Shown here: positions 22,155 to 33,580 of the stretch, piece by piece
Layout of the letters: every line of letters begins with the position of its first letter
Position numbering within the stretch: the stretch's first letter is position 1
Assembly: GCA_033220425.1 (NCBI GenBank)
Contig: CM065651.1
Location: 1,736,001 to 1,800,000 of the forward strand
Length of the DNA stretch: 64,000 bases
Direction: 5' to 3'
Source of the DNA: Lepraria neglecta
Lineage: Eukaryota; Ascomycota; Lecanoromycetes; Lecanorales; Stereocaulaceae
Program-made: the position numbers and the translations under genes
The notes under the pieces: generated by a model
Told to the model about the DNA's origin: nothing
What the model saw: the letters and a program-made list of their open reading frames with translations, nothing else
The model's database searches: none

Positions 22155-23795
22155 ATATTTGAGTGCTCCGGAGGCACTTCGGGGGTGACTGCGGTGGTAG
22201 CTTCAGGGAACTCCGCAGGCAAAAACATGTTTTTGAAGCTTTCCTTAGCCAAATTTCAACTAAATTTCAAAATTCGAACGGTATTAGAAAGCGTATAGCT
22301 GGTTCTAAAACCCGCAGGATTATAATGATATCATATGACGTATATGGCGCAGGGTATTGCTGCGAAGAAGTTGCGGTGCGCATTCAATTTTTGATGTTCC
22401 AGGGTCCGGGGGCGCCAAGCTCAATGCTTGGCATTTGCTATAAGCTTGCGCTGCCCGTAAAACATGGCGAAACCGCTTCTTTTGCTCATAAGTTTTGCGT
22501 AAATAGACCGATTTTGAAAATTTTGACGGTATTGGAAAGCGCATGCTTAGTTCCAAAACTTATGAAATTATCTCGATATCATATGACGTATGTGGCGCGG
22601 GGTATTACTGCGAAGAAGTTGCGGTGCGTATTCAACTTTTGATATTCTAGGTCCGGGGGCGCCAAGCTCAATGCTTGGCATTTGCCATAGAGCTCGCGCT
22701 ACCCGCAAAACATGGCGAAAACGCTTCTTTTGCTCATAACTATTGCGCAAATCGGCTGATTCTAAAAGTTCTTAATACGCAAGCAAGCTAATGATTGACT
22801 CCAAAACTTGTGAAATTATCTCGATATCATATGATGTATGTGGCGCGGGGAAGTACTGCGAAGAAGTACGTAGCGTATTCAACTTTTGGTGGTTGAAGGC
22901 GCTAGCCGAGAGAGGAAATGCAGCTCTAAAGGGCTGTTCTAATTGGCTGCAAGTGCGGAATTGCTCCGAAAGTCCTCATAATCTGTTATTAGAAGAAAGA
23001 TTTGCTAGGTAGATTAGCTCCAATTTCCAGTATCTAGCCCCCAGAGCTTGCGCCCGGAGTAGTTGCCCCGGGGCGCTTTCCAGGGTGCGGCAGGGCGGTT
23101 AGGGCTAGGGTTTACTAACCGCATTTAGGGGGGGTTAACGTATCAACACCCTAAATGTTTAAGTGCTCCGGAGGCACTTCGGGGGTAACTGCGGGGCAGC
23201 TTCACGGAACTCGCAGGCAAAACCATGTTTTTTGAGCTTTCCTTAGCCAAATCTTAACCAAATTTCAAAATTCGAACGGTGTTGGAAAGCGCATGCTCGG
23301 CTCCAAAAATTATAAAATCATCTCGATATCATATGATGTATATGGCGCGGGGCATTGCTGCGAAGACGTATTCAACTTTTGATGTTCTAGGGGGCGCCAA
23401 GCTCAATGCTTGGCATTTGCCACTGAGCTTGCTTCTTTTGCTCATAACTATTGCGCAAATCGGCTGATTCTAAAAGTTCTTAATACGCAAGCAAGCTAAT
23501 GATTGACTCCAAAACTTGTGAAATTATCTCGATATCATATGATGTATGTGGCGCGGGGAAGTACTGCGAAGAAGTGCGCAGCGGCTTCAACTTTTGGTGG
23601 TTGAAGGCGCTAGCCGAGAGAGGAAATGCAGCTCTAAAGGGATGTTCTGATTGGCTGCAAGTGCGGAATCCCTCCGAATTTCGCCATATTCTGTTATTAG
23701 AAGAAAGATATTTGTCTTTATCAGCTCTGAAGCCCCACTATCTGCCTGCAAATAGCTCCTCAGCTCCGCCATTGAGCTTCTTTGAAGCGGTTGCG
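22155..23795. repeat. Two blocks of a noncoding ~248-bp tandem repeat
   Basis: Block A (about 22155-23010) and block B (about 23160-23790) start with the same leader, agtgctccggaggcacttcg, and end with the same tail (genomic Gln-like run gcaagtgcggaa... then ttagaagaaagat). Inside, the motif gatatcatatgaYg recurs at 22327, 22575 and 22823 (exactly 248 apart) in block A, and at 23325 and 23531 (206 apart) in block B. So block A has three units and block B two, one shortened. The short frames within are not conserved between units. No ends of a known transposon class were found. Confidence 0.8.
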
Positions 23796-23892
23796 ATGTA
23801 AATTAAAGGCGAACGGAAGTAGCGTTTACCTAGAATTTCATTGATGTTTTGCATGCTTGTAAATTCTTGCCACTCCTCTCCCCTCCGTTACC

Positions 23893-25217
23893 TCACCAAT
23901 CTCCCACATGATCCATCAGCTTCGCATCCCTTGTCACCGACATAGCAACCCGTTTTCCCTCCTTATTGTCTAGAACCACGCTCGACGCAACATCTCCTTC
24001 ACTATCCCTCACACCACCAAGCGTTATAGTCTTCAAGTATCGCCATTGCCCTCCGTAAAGAGTAGGAGCCAACATCGAGGCAAAACGCTGGTCCATGATG
24101 CGATACAATGGGCCAATCCGATAGAATTTATGCTCCTCGCCTTGCTCAAAGGTGAGATGCTCGAGCGTCCCTTTGAGCGATTCAATGAAGGTTGCGAGCT
24201 CGGAGTATAGATCTTGGTCTATGCTGCTGTATGTGATGCCAAAATCGCGCCAGTGTCGCTGTCCTACTTTCCGGATCGTCAAGGACTTTAGTTTGGGACA
24301 GCGTCCTGCGATCGAACCGAGGAGGTTCTGCATAGGCCCTGCTAGCCATGTGGAGGGAGTGATGTTGTGATAGTTCTGATGTAGAGTGTTCCAGCTTGAG
24401 AGGGTCTGCTGATGGTATGCCTGCCTCTGAGCAACTCGCCGGAATAGAGAATCGTCATTCTGGGACCCTTCTTGCAGCAGATTATCGATTGTGAGGTGCA
24501 CCAGCTTGCAAGGGTCTACAGCAATAATCGATGCGGCTAGGCTATAGTGCATGACACCTGAAAGACGAATTGTCGTGGCGGCTGGGAACAGGGCGTGGGA
24601 AATTGGGAGGCAAGATGATGACTGTGATCACTGGGTAAATATGCAAGGTCTAAGGCCCTGACTTGTGTAAGAGTCTGGAAGATGTCCTAGATTTTGAGTA
24701 TCTTGCGCTGGCGATGAATGCCGGTCAAAGCCACCGTGGTAAATTTTGCATGGAGTAGGAGGGTCCACGTTAGCGATTTGACATACACAGCGTATTCTGG
24801 ATGCATCTCCAGCGTTTCGAGAAAGCGTTCTTGCCTCGTGAGGGTATTGGCTGGGATGACGGTATAAAAGAAACTGCTGGAATCGTATTTGTCGGGGGAA
24901 TTGGGCTGAAGTTTGAATACGCCTCTGTTGTGAATGCTGAGGTCAACATCACGGTAGATGGCTGGAAGGGCTGCTTCATTTAGGCGCTTTGAGGTTAGGA
25001 AGAGGCTTAAACAGTCCGTAAGATGGCACTGTTCAACGATCAAGGTCAAGATCTCATTGGGCAGCTTGACCCAGTCCAGACCGTGTATGAAGGTCAGACA
25101 CCTTAAGCCCTGAGGAGAGTAAAGATTGTAGGACATGCAAATTTTGTAGAGCTTCAAAAGATCCGCTCGATTGTGCCGCTTAGCCAAATCGGCTAGGTAG
25201 TCTCCTGGGTATGCCAT
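23893..25217 (-). pseudogene. F-box protein, recently broken
   Basis: ATG at 25217. The frame contains an F-box at about residues 50-90 (VKLPNEILTLIVEQC, FLTSKRLNEAALPAIYRDV) and continues to a TAG at 24689-24687. Reading past it, the same frame keeps family-like sequence (DIFQTLTQVRALDLAYLPS). The next frame then takes over around 24600-24580 (LFPAATTIRLSGVMHYSLAA) and runs open to 23893 (LKSLTIRKVGQRHW). One nonsense codon plus one frameshift therefore separate it from a full F-box/leucine-rich-like protein of about 440 residues. F-box proteins recruit targets to SCF ubiquitin ligases. A sequencing error is possible but two lesions make decay likelier. Confidence 0.65.
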
Positions 25218-25468
25218 CGAGCTATTCCTTAGCAGATACAATTATAATTAGTGTGCTGAATGGTACGGGATTGCACCGTGTAGAGCGAGTAAAACGCCAA
25301 TGCCCTCTGTTAAGTGGAAACGTTTGGTAGATTGAGGTGTGTGCTGGAGTTTTGGCATGTGAAGGGTTATAAGGGTTCGCCACACAACACTCAGTACAAG
25401 CAGACAGTTGTACTTCCTGTTGCTCAATGTATTATCGATATCCATATTTAGTATTCATGAGTTTGAGG

Positions 25469-27366
25469 TCATTTTCCCACGCAAAACCTGCCCACTGAAT
25501 TAGCCATGATTGGGAAATTTCCATGCCTAAGGGAACATACTTTTCGAAAACGACCCCTAAGACCTCTTCCACGTCGCCAGCTTCACCTCTCCCTGTAATC
25601 TTCGCCAGGCAATCAGCAGCAGCTCGGAGATGTTCAGCTGCGACCACTACATCAATGTCCTCCTCTTCATCCGGCGCCGCTCTATGGCCGTCCTGGCTAG
25701 GCTGCACTCCGGCCAAAAAATTGTCCAGGTGCTGGAAGCATTGCTGCAGAAGTACTCGCTGACGTTCGCTAGTGCCCAATGACTCTGCCCAAGCCGAATT
25801 GTTACTAGCTCCTTCTTGACCATAAGGGCCAACAGCAGCGGTCATTCTTCGAAAGAGCTGAGTAAGGCCATCAAGGAATGTCTGGATACCACCTGGGTCA
25901 CAATTGTCGGAGTTGGCATTCTGCGCAGACTTGCAAGAGATAGCATATACTGTCGTCTTTGAAGAATCAATCAATCCCCGCAAGACAGAATGTCGTCCAA
26001 GGTTCTCACGCTGACTGACTCGCTGTTGATCACTTTTGAACTTGTCTGCTTTGTTGAGAACGCACATGATTTGTTGCGTTTGAGGATCGCACTGCTTCAG
26101 TACTTCAAGCACTTCATCGTCGACCACTCCTCTGACTGTTGCGCCAGTTGTCGATTTGTTACTTATAGCTGACTCTGCTGGGATCACAGCGATTACGACA
26201 TTAGCAGTCAATGCGCGTTGCTTGGCTCTTCGCATGCCTTCTTGCTCTATCTCTCCAATCTGATACGAGCTAGGAGTTTGAGATGCTTTCCTCAGCCCAG
26301 CCAGGTCACCAAATCTGCAATAGAACCCTCCAATGTCGACGTTGACGTCAACGACATCTCTCGTGGTGCCAGCCTCGCCACTGACGATGGCCGCCTCCCT
26401 TCCGACGATCTGATTGAGCAAGGAACTCTTCCCTGCATTTGGCGCCCCAACGAGGGCTATGTTGATGCCATTTCGCAACAGCTCGCCTCGAGATGCATTG
26501 TCAATATTTGCTTGCAGTTGGTGTTTTAATTCTTGGACTTGTTCAGCAACAGATATGCACAATTTCGCAGGCGACTCGTCAAAATGCTGGTCTTCGGAGA
26601 AATCGATTAGAGCTTCCAGTTCTCCTCTGGCATACAATAGCTTCTGTCTCCATGACTCATATCGCTCTGTGAGGGTATTTGTACTCCCTCTGACAGCCAA
26701 TCGGCGCTGTTGCTCTGTTTCGGCAGCTAAGGTGTCTCCGAGTGCTTCAACTTGCAGAAGATCAAGCCTGTCGTTGTAAAAGGCACGGCGGGTGAACTCT
26801 CCAGGATCAGCATATCGTATGGTCTGAGACAGTCCTTGGAAGGGTTTTGGAATTGCAGCCAGGACCGCTTTGACGACTGCCGTCCCTCCATGGACATGGA
26901 ATTCGAGAACATCTTCGCCAGTGGCACTTTCTGGCGCTGGGAAATAAAAGACTAATGCGCCAGAATCAAGTACTCGGGCACCTTCGGATCTTTCGGCTGG
27001 ATCATAAAGGGTTCGCAATGTTGCATATCGAGGCTTCGGCCGTTGCTTTCCAGGGCAGAGTGAATGGTAGACTGTTAGGCATAATGGACCAGAAACCCTG
27101 ATGACAGCAATAGCTGCTCGTCCTGGTGCTGTTGACAAGGCATAAATGGTTGGATCATCTCTAATTGTTGAAAAGGAGGTGGATGGATCATCGTTTGTCA
27201 GAGTGGAGGCTGTTCTCTCTGTGGGTGACGGCCACCGTGACTGAGTCCGAGGCCTCCTCCCTTGGATGGAGAGGGCAAGCCTGCCAGCATTTGGAGTCCT
27301 CGATAATGGATTATGACTGAACTGTAGATGGCTACATAAATGGCTTCGTCCCCTGAGCGGTCTCAT
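25469..27366 (-). CDS. MSS1: Mitochondrial tRNA modification GTPase Mss1 (TrmE/GTPBP3 family)
   Basis: Exon 1 is 27366-25541, then a 53-nt intron (donor GTATGT, branch gctaat, acceptor gggcag), and a 19-nt last exon 25487-25469. The protein is 614 residues. An Arg-rich N-terminus suits mitochondrial import. The TrmE N-domain follows (IYALSTAPGRAAIAVIRVSG, EFHVHGG, GEFTRRAF). The GTPase domain has G1 GAPNAGKS (about residue 307), GTTRDV, DLAG (family DTAG) and NKAD. Splicing into the tiny last exon yields the C-terminal FCVGK, matching the family FC(I/V/L)GK motif with its catalytic Cys; without splicing the motif is lost. With Mto1 this enzyme makes the carboxymethylaminomethyl group on wobble U34 of mitochondrial tRNAs. 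The start is the first ATG, since upstream frame lacks one. Confidence 0.93.
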
Positions 27367-27555
27367 CACCCAAGTTCTGTCTTGACCGGTGTAAATGAAT
27401 GAAGAACACTGAAAGGCCGGTTTCACTTTGCGTGTCAGGCCAAAAGGCAACTTTACGCGCCATTCCCGCTTTTAGCGCCGATTGCAAACTTTCGATTTTG
27501 GCAGACGACAGTATCCTAGTCCTCACACCACCCCTCACTTACCTTCATATCCACT
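27367..27555. promoter_or_regulatory. Shared divergent promoter region MSS1/MAK16
   Basis: Only 189 bp separate the two start codons, so both genes must take their promoters from this segment. No specific factor site is asserted. Confidence 0.5.
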
Positions 27556-28649
27556 ATGGCATCCGACGAGATAGTATGGCAGATCATCAACCAGCAATTC
27601 TGTTCCTTCAAACTCAAGTGCGTGCCTTATCACAACCTACACAAGCCTGCCCACTGACCAAAAGCCAGAACGCCCAAGCAGCAGAATTTCTGCCGCAACG
27701 AGCACAATGTCACAGGTCTTTGCAACAGACAGTCATGCCCACTCGCAAACTCTCGCTATGCTACGATACGTAGCGACCCTGCTACAGGCACACTCTACCT
27801 CTATATGAAGACAATCGAGGTGAGTCTCCTATTCCACGAAAACCCTCCCCACTAATACCTACGTCTCAGCGTGCACATATGCCCTCAAAACTCTGGGAAC
27901 GCATAAAACTATCTCAAAACTACACCCAAGCCCTCTCCCAAATCGACTCCCGCCTAATCTACTGGCCCAAATTCCTCATCCACAAATGCAAACAACGTCT
28001 CACCCGCCTTACACAAGTGGCCATACGTACACGACGGCTAGCCCGTGAAGAAGAGCGATTGGGAGAAAAGGTGGTTCCTAAGCTAGCGCCTAAGGTGCGG
28101 AGGAGGGAGGCTACGAGAGAGAGGACAGCAGAAGCGGCTGCGAAGGTGGAGAGAGCGATTGAAAGAGAATTGATTGAGCGGTTGAGGAGTGGAGCGTATG
28201 GGGACAGGCCTCTTAATGTTGAGGAGGGGGTGTGGAAGAAAGTGCTGAGGGGTTTGGAGAGGGGTGGGGAGGGCGAGAGGGATAAGGATTTGGATGAAGG
28301 GATTGAGGAGGAAGAGGCTGAGGGCGAATACGAGATGGAAGAGGAGGAAGAGGGTGCGGTGGAGTATGTGAGTGATATCGACGAGGAAGAAGATGAGGAA
28401 TTAGGTGATCTGGAGGAATGGCTGGGTGGGGAGAGTGGCGAGGAGGAAGTAAATGATGAGGAGGACGAGGACGAGGACAGTGAGGGAAGTGATAACGAGG
28501 AGGATAAGGCTGAAAAGAAGCCTGCGGCGGGTGCTAAGAGGAAGCGTGGGGCCCTTCAGCCGCCGGCAAGGAAGAAGAAAGGTCCGAGGGTGGAGATCGA
28601 GTATGAGCACGAGGCTGAAGCGCCGCTGCGGGAGGCTGTGCTTGCTTGA
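27556..28649 (+). CDS. MAK16: Ribosome biogenesis protein Mak16
   Basis: Exons 27556-27617, 27669-27819 and 27870-28649 give 330 residues. The N-terminus [19 protein letters not shown], then [38 protein letters not shown] and [14 protein letters not shown] is the conserved Mak16 domain. The C-terminal half is highly acidic (runs of Glu/Asp) and ends in a basic nuclear-localisation-like stretch (KRKRG, ARKKKG). Mak16 acts in the nucleolus in assembly of the 60S subunit. Length and intron pattern look normal. Confidence 0.95.
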
Positions 28650-30214
28650 CCCTGGATCACGAAAGCATGACGATAAGCTGACGCGTTGCTTAGAAAAAGG
28701 CTTGATAGAGTGCTTGTCTTTACAGGGAATACTCTTGGAAGAGCAACTTGCTAGGTAGCTTGCAATGTGCTATCCATCACACTTGAAAGAATCTCTATAT
28801 CATCGTGATTAACAATGTCACACCCTTTCGTCCTCGTCCCACCCGGGGCACTAAAGCTGAAGCATGCATCCATAAGTCTGCTTCCAGAGCCTGGCCTGAG
28901 ATGCTCTGAATTCAGCAGCCAGAGTGTTTTCAGGAACAGTAATTGTAAGGCGGCAGGGAACCAATACAGAAAGTGAATCAGATTCCAAGTACAGACTCGA
29001 AACGTCACATTCATGAAGGCGAAGAGTATTACCCTGCTGGTGGCATTTTTAATAATATCATGGGAAAGCAGATTTCGATACCCTACGCTCTTGTAGCCGG
29101 ATAAGTGTAAACACGGCGAGGAATGCGACCCTCCAAAAACTGCCTGGAACCGAACGCTTGACTTTGAGCTTAGCATTCGCCAAGACCTTGAGTTTTGTGG
29201 TCAGCCGTGCTAGCTCATGGTCCCACCGGAAGGATCAATTGTCGTCTCATTTTGTGGGTCCTCTGGCTGCACGATGATGCAAAAATCTTCATTACCCTAC
29301 CTTATGGGGTCCGATCGATCTGTCCCACTGTGGGGAAGATAACACAGCGCCGTAACATCAATTGTTTTAGGAAATGCAGAATTCTGCGGCGACGTCACAG
29401 TTGTCTATATAAGGTTTCGATGGGCGGTGGTAAGCACGAGCATGAACACTCCGGCGCTCAACGCCTTCGACCTCCGCACCAGACTATTGATGCCCATCAC
29501 CTGTTTTCGGAGGCACCCCACCAAACGTTAACTGTTTCAGCAACGGACCTGTCGATCGCCACAGACAATCGTTTCGTCTCAGCTACAGGCACGGCGACAG
29601 CAACCTGCATAATTGCGCTTGTGGGAGGCGATGGTGGGAAGGCGCAGTGAAATAAAACTTGAAATCCGCATGAATTGATCAGCTGGAATTGTTCGAACTT
29701 TGAACAGACCATCTCCGGTGCCTCTTCGGCATTGATCGGTGGCCCTGCCCAGCTGAAAAGAGAAAGCTTGTTTACCTTAAGACCCTGCGGCGGCCAAGCC
29801 CGTACTCGAATTCTAGACCACTAGCGCCTCTGTAAACAATGAAATTTCAGTCTAAAAACCTGCGTTTTAGTTCAGTCCGCTGTCGCCAATTGATTGGCCT
29901 CGACGGTGCCAAGGCAATATGCGATTGCCAACTAATTTCAATGGCCCCGAAGATGTACGCCACAGTTGCCTGCTCACCGCAAAAAACATGAGTAAACGCC
30001 TGCTGCCGCTCTGGTGTAGCCAAGGAAATGCCCAGTATTGAACCCAAACAATATTTCACATCACCGACATCTTCCTTCTCCCTTCCATCTCCTCCTACAT
30101 AACTACAACTCCGCACTCTCACCCTCGCCCTCTACATACTCTACAGCTTTAAGTGTCCCCATTGACCAAGCATCTCTACACTTAGATTAATTCAACATCA
30201 TACACACATCAACA
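28650..30214. other. Intergenic between MAK16 and CFEM gene
   Basis: About 1.5 kb. Several frames of 90-150 codons exist on both strands (28751-29176, 29195-29650, 29847-30122), but none shows a domain or consistent codon use, so no gene is called. The last 100 bp are CT-rich upstream of the CFEM start. Confidence 0.5.
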
Positions 30215-31208
30215 ATGCAGCTCACCCTCGCAACCGCCGTGCTCTTCGCCGGCTTGACCCTAGCCCAAGACCTCAGCGCTCTCGGCAACCTTCCTCCTTG
30301 CGGTGTACGTGATAACCTCCTGTATATATGCACTTTCGCGAACTCTGGCTAACACTCAGCAGCAAACATGCATCAAGAACATGTTGGCATTGGCCCCGAG
30401 CTTGGGATGCAAAGCAAACGACGTTGCCTGCTTGTGCACCAACATGGATTTCGACAACGGTGTCCGCGATTGCTCGCAGGAGTCTTGCCCATCAGGCACT
30501 GACGTATCCTCAATCACCAGCGCCGGGACGGCCTTCTGCGCAAGTAAGTCCAGTATCACCTTCAACACCGTAACCTAGCTAACAACGTTCAACAGGCGCT
30601 CTTTCAGCAGCCACTGGCAGCGGCGTTGTCTCTACTGCCTCCGTCACATCCACGGTTGCCAGCGGCGTTGTCTCTACTGCCTCCGTCACATCTACGGTTG
30701 CCAGCGGTACAGCAACCGTGGCTGGTGGTTCAGCAGTCGTCGTCACCACCACAGGCACAGGCACCGCATCTGGTGTTACAGGCCCAAGCACAGGCACTGC
30801 TGGAAGCACAGCCGTTGCTGGCGGAAGCGGCAGCAGCAGCAACTCAACCACCGGAGGTGCAGGCTCAGGCTCGAACTCAACCTCCACAACTAGCGGTAGC
30901 AGTACCAACAGCACTTCCGGCGCCAACAGCACCTCAGGAAGCGCCACCATGACCACTCTCAGTACCGTAAGTCTTCTCAAGGTCCAACGCGCTTTCAATC
31001 GCACTACTAACAAGTTCTTAAGAAGGCTCCATCATCCACAAGCAGCAGTGGCTCAGGCTCCAGCTCCACATCCGGCTCAGGCTCCGGCTCCTCAACCTCA
31101 TCCGGCTCACCATCCTCCACCTCCAAAGCCAGCGCAGCCGACTCCGTCAAAGTGGCCGCTGCAGGCTTCGTCGGCTTCGCCGGTATGGCTGCTTTCGTGA
31201 TCTTCTAA
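30215..31208 (+). CDS. CFEM-domain GPI-anchored cell-surface protein
   Basis: Exons 30215-30304, 30360-30543, 30596-30966 and 31023-31208 (last acceptor 31022, alternatively 31025) give about 276 residues. A signal peptide (MQLTLATAVLFAGLTLA) precedes a CFEM domain with all eight Cys in the expected spacing (PPCG, QTC, LGC, VACLC, RDC, SC, AFC). A long Ser/Thr/Gly-rich stalk follows, including a repeated VSTASVTSTVASG unit. The hydrophobic tail (AAAGFVGFAGMAAFVIF) behind a small-residue site fits GPI anchoring. CFEM proteins act at the fungal surface in heme uptake, adhesion or host interaction; which applies here is unknown. Confidence 0.9.
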
Positions 31209-32439
31209 ATGCATCAATCGCGCGTCCCTAAGCATGCATATTCCGTGGGTTTGGAGAGAAGTCATGTGCACCGTGCCCGAGATTGATACCCTTCATTAAC
31301 AGATAAATTCATGTCGCTTACGCTTGGTCTACGAGAAAGATACCTTATACCCTTCACTGGAGCGAGGTTGTTGGTTGTTTGCTCGGTAGTGGACGGGTAG
31401 GAGGTTGCGAAGATTGGAGGAGGCGCTTGCAACAGCCTTGCTCTGCTAAATAAAGCTGCTTAATAATCCTGTACATTCCTGGCGGTCTCCGATAGAACAA
31501 TTCGTGCATTGCTCCTCCTAACGTTTACTTCTCCGATGAATAAGTTTTCTCAGCTGATTGAAGTGCAATTCGCTCTTATTGTTTACACAACAGTCGTCCA
31601 AGTTGACCATTGTTTGCATTCCAGCATTCGACTACTGGTAATTTACCAAGGCCACGAGGCTGAGACTTCATATGCACGTCATATGAGGCATATGTTCGGC
31701 ACCGTACCAGGATGACTGAGGCTGATGCGGCCCCCAAACATACTATCTCCACTGATAACATAATTGAATGACTGCCATAACAAAAACATCAGCCATCGAG
31801 TCCCTCATCCCTACCAAATCGCCTTCCCGTTCCTGAAGACTTGAAAAGCAGTACATTGCACTGCCCGCGGTACTGATTCGGCAGTCTGTATCGCTTCGAA
31901 TGCTGCTGCCGCCAAAACCCCTTTGATTTTTTGTTGCGTGGTATGTACATCAAAACACACACGACGCAGGTCCCGACTAACACCAAATATCCAAACGGTC
32001 AATATTCTGACGGAATGTGATCATCAAACAGGCTTCTCCAATCGTGCAGACCAAATATAGCCGACCTAAACGTAGAGTAGCCCTGGGGTTGAAATGGACG
32101 AAGTGGCTTGCGTATGGGATTTGGCATCTCGAGCGCAAAGTGAGGATTGGCGTCAAGCCATTACCCGATGCGGCGGTATTAGACCCACTCTACAGTAGTC
32201 CTAGCGGTGAGCCTCGAATGAGAATGTTCGATGGAGGTTGCCACGGCATAGTAAAGCGGCGGGTTATGCCTATCCTTTCAGGGTAAAGAGTTTTCAGGAA
32301 GCCGTCTTCTGCGAGTGAATCTCCCTCCCATAGCTCACTCCACGAGGCTCAGGACATTAGGGCCTTCCCATTTCCAAGCTCAAGGCTCGTATCTCAAATG
32401 CAAGTCCGGTTAGGAGCCCTTGTGATAAAATTATCCAAC
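31209..32439. other. Intergenic, nothing recognised
   Basis: About 1.2 kb between the CFEM gene and the convergent membrane-protein gene. Small frames (31509-31715, 32017-32286) lack support. Confidence 0.5.
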
Positions 32440-33235
32440 TCATCTTCGCCCTCGTCTTCTGTCATCGTCTTCCTCGTCGCTGGAATCTCGAAACCCCCCC
32501 TCAAGCTCCCGGCTTAATCTCCTCTCCCTATGATCCGCATCTGAACTTCTATCTACATCAATTCTTCCACCTGTCAATGTGCTATCCAAATTTGTAAACC
32601 CCTCTTCCAGCTCTTCATCCCCCATCAAGCTTTCCCCACTCTCCCGTCTTGAGTCTCGGCCGATCAGAGCATTAACGCGGGAAAAGAGTCCCTGAGCGAA
32701 GGCAGCTGAGGTCGGAGAGTTCGAGGGCGCAAGCGAAGATGGGAGGAGTGTGTAGGAGGAGTGAGAGCGGAAGCGGCGGTAGTAGGGGATTAGGAGGTAG
32801 GTTGTCAGGAGGTAGAGAAAGAGGGCGAAGAAGGGTGGGAGGAGCAGCGTCTGTGTGTTTTGCATTCAGCGGTGGTTCAAGGAACACGATGAGGCTAACT
32901 GTACCTTCCAGAGACTCGAGCTTCCTGCACTCATGGTTGGAGACGGAAGGCGCCTTGTTGCAAAAGATCTCTAAGGGTTCAGCCAGTAACGTAGCCTCGA
33001 CGGGCGGCAGGCTCAAAGCATCGAGGTGGAAATGAATTTTTACGTAGTAAGCTGCTATAAATAATGATATGGTAGGCAAGAGGTAATGCCGTAGATCAGC
33101 CTTGCCACGCTGACGAAGAAGCTGTAAATGCTGCCATGTGGTGGAGCTGAAGAAGTGATGTTTGGTCAGCGGTGTGGGAGATCCCTTGTTTGGCCCGCGT
33201 GGATGTGGCGCTAGTGGGATTCCCCTTTGCGGCAA
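32440..33235 (-). CDS. Membrane protein with two helices and charged tail, unrecognised
   Basis: Two overlapping minus frames look coding in complementary parts. The first (33235-32900) has HHFFSSTTWQHLQLLRQRG, a hydrophobic segment (LPTISLFIAAYYVKIHF) and a Cys pair. The second (32850-32440) has a long hydrophobic helix (FFALFLYLLTTYLLIPYY), then RVNALIGRDSRRESGESLMG and a very acidic/basic tail. A 49-nt intron (gttagc...cacacag, branch gctgaat) joins them in frame. No ATG is visible for the first part, so a short 5' exon is missing from this model. I do not know the family; a small organelle membrane protein is likely. Confidence 0.55.
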
Positions 33236-33580
33236 CGAAAGTTGATAGGGAGCACCACATCACTGAGAAACACTCGCCCCCACAAGATACTCGCCGGAAC
33301 GGTAGCAGTCTTTGACAGACTTCTCATATGCTCATTACATCTTCTTTCCCCTTACATACACGGCGTCGCAAGAGCAGTGGGCGAACTACCGCTCCCAGCC
33401 GACTCCCTCACGGCGAGTTTCTAAAGATGACAGCAACTTGCCACCTACGATCACAGATACCTCACTAGACACTTCACCTTGGGACTTACACGACCAGTTG
33501 GTCCTACCGGCGAGCTGGAGGCGAACCAGCTGTCACGACGCCTGAAAGCCAGGGGAGGGCACTGTTGTTGTTGATCGGAA

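Noticed and set aside
23095-23160. Telomere-like ttaggg motifs (ggttagggctagggttt, tttaggggggg)
   Set aside because: Only two or three isolated hexamers, not an array; not enough to call an interstitial telomere.
28751-29650. Frames of 141 (minus) and 151 (plus) codons in the MAK16-CFEM interval
   Set aside because: No domain, signal or coding-like composition; adjacent frames on opposite strands are what chance gives in GC-balanced DNA.
29847-30122. 91-codon minus frame upstream of the CFEM gene
   Set aside because: It lies over the CT-rich promoter/leader of the CFEM gene, starts inside it and has no recognisable features.
30579-31013. 144-codon minus frame, Val/Leu/Pro-rich
   Set aside because: Antisense of the Ser/Thr/Gly stalk of the CFEM protein.
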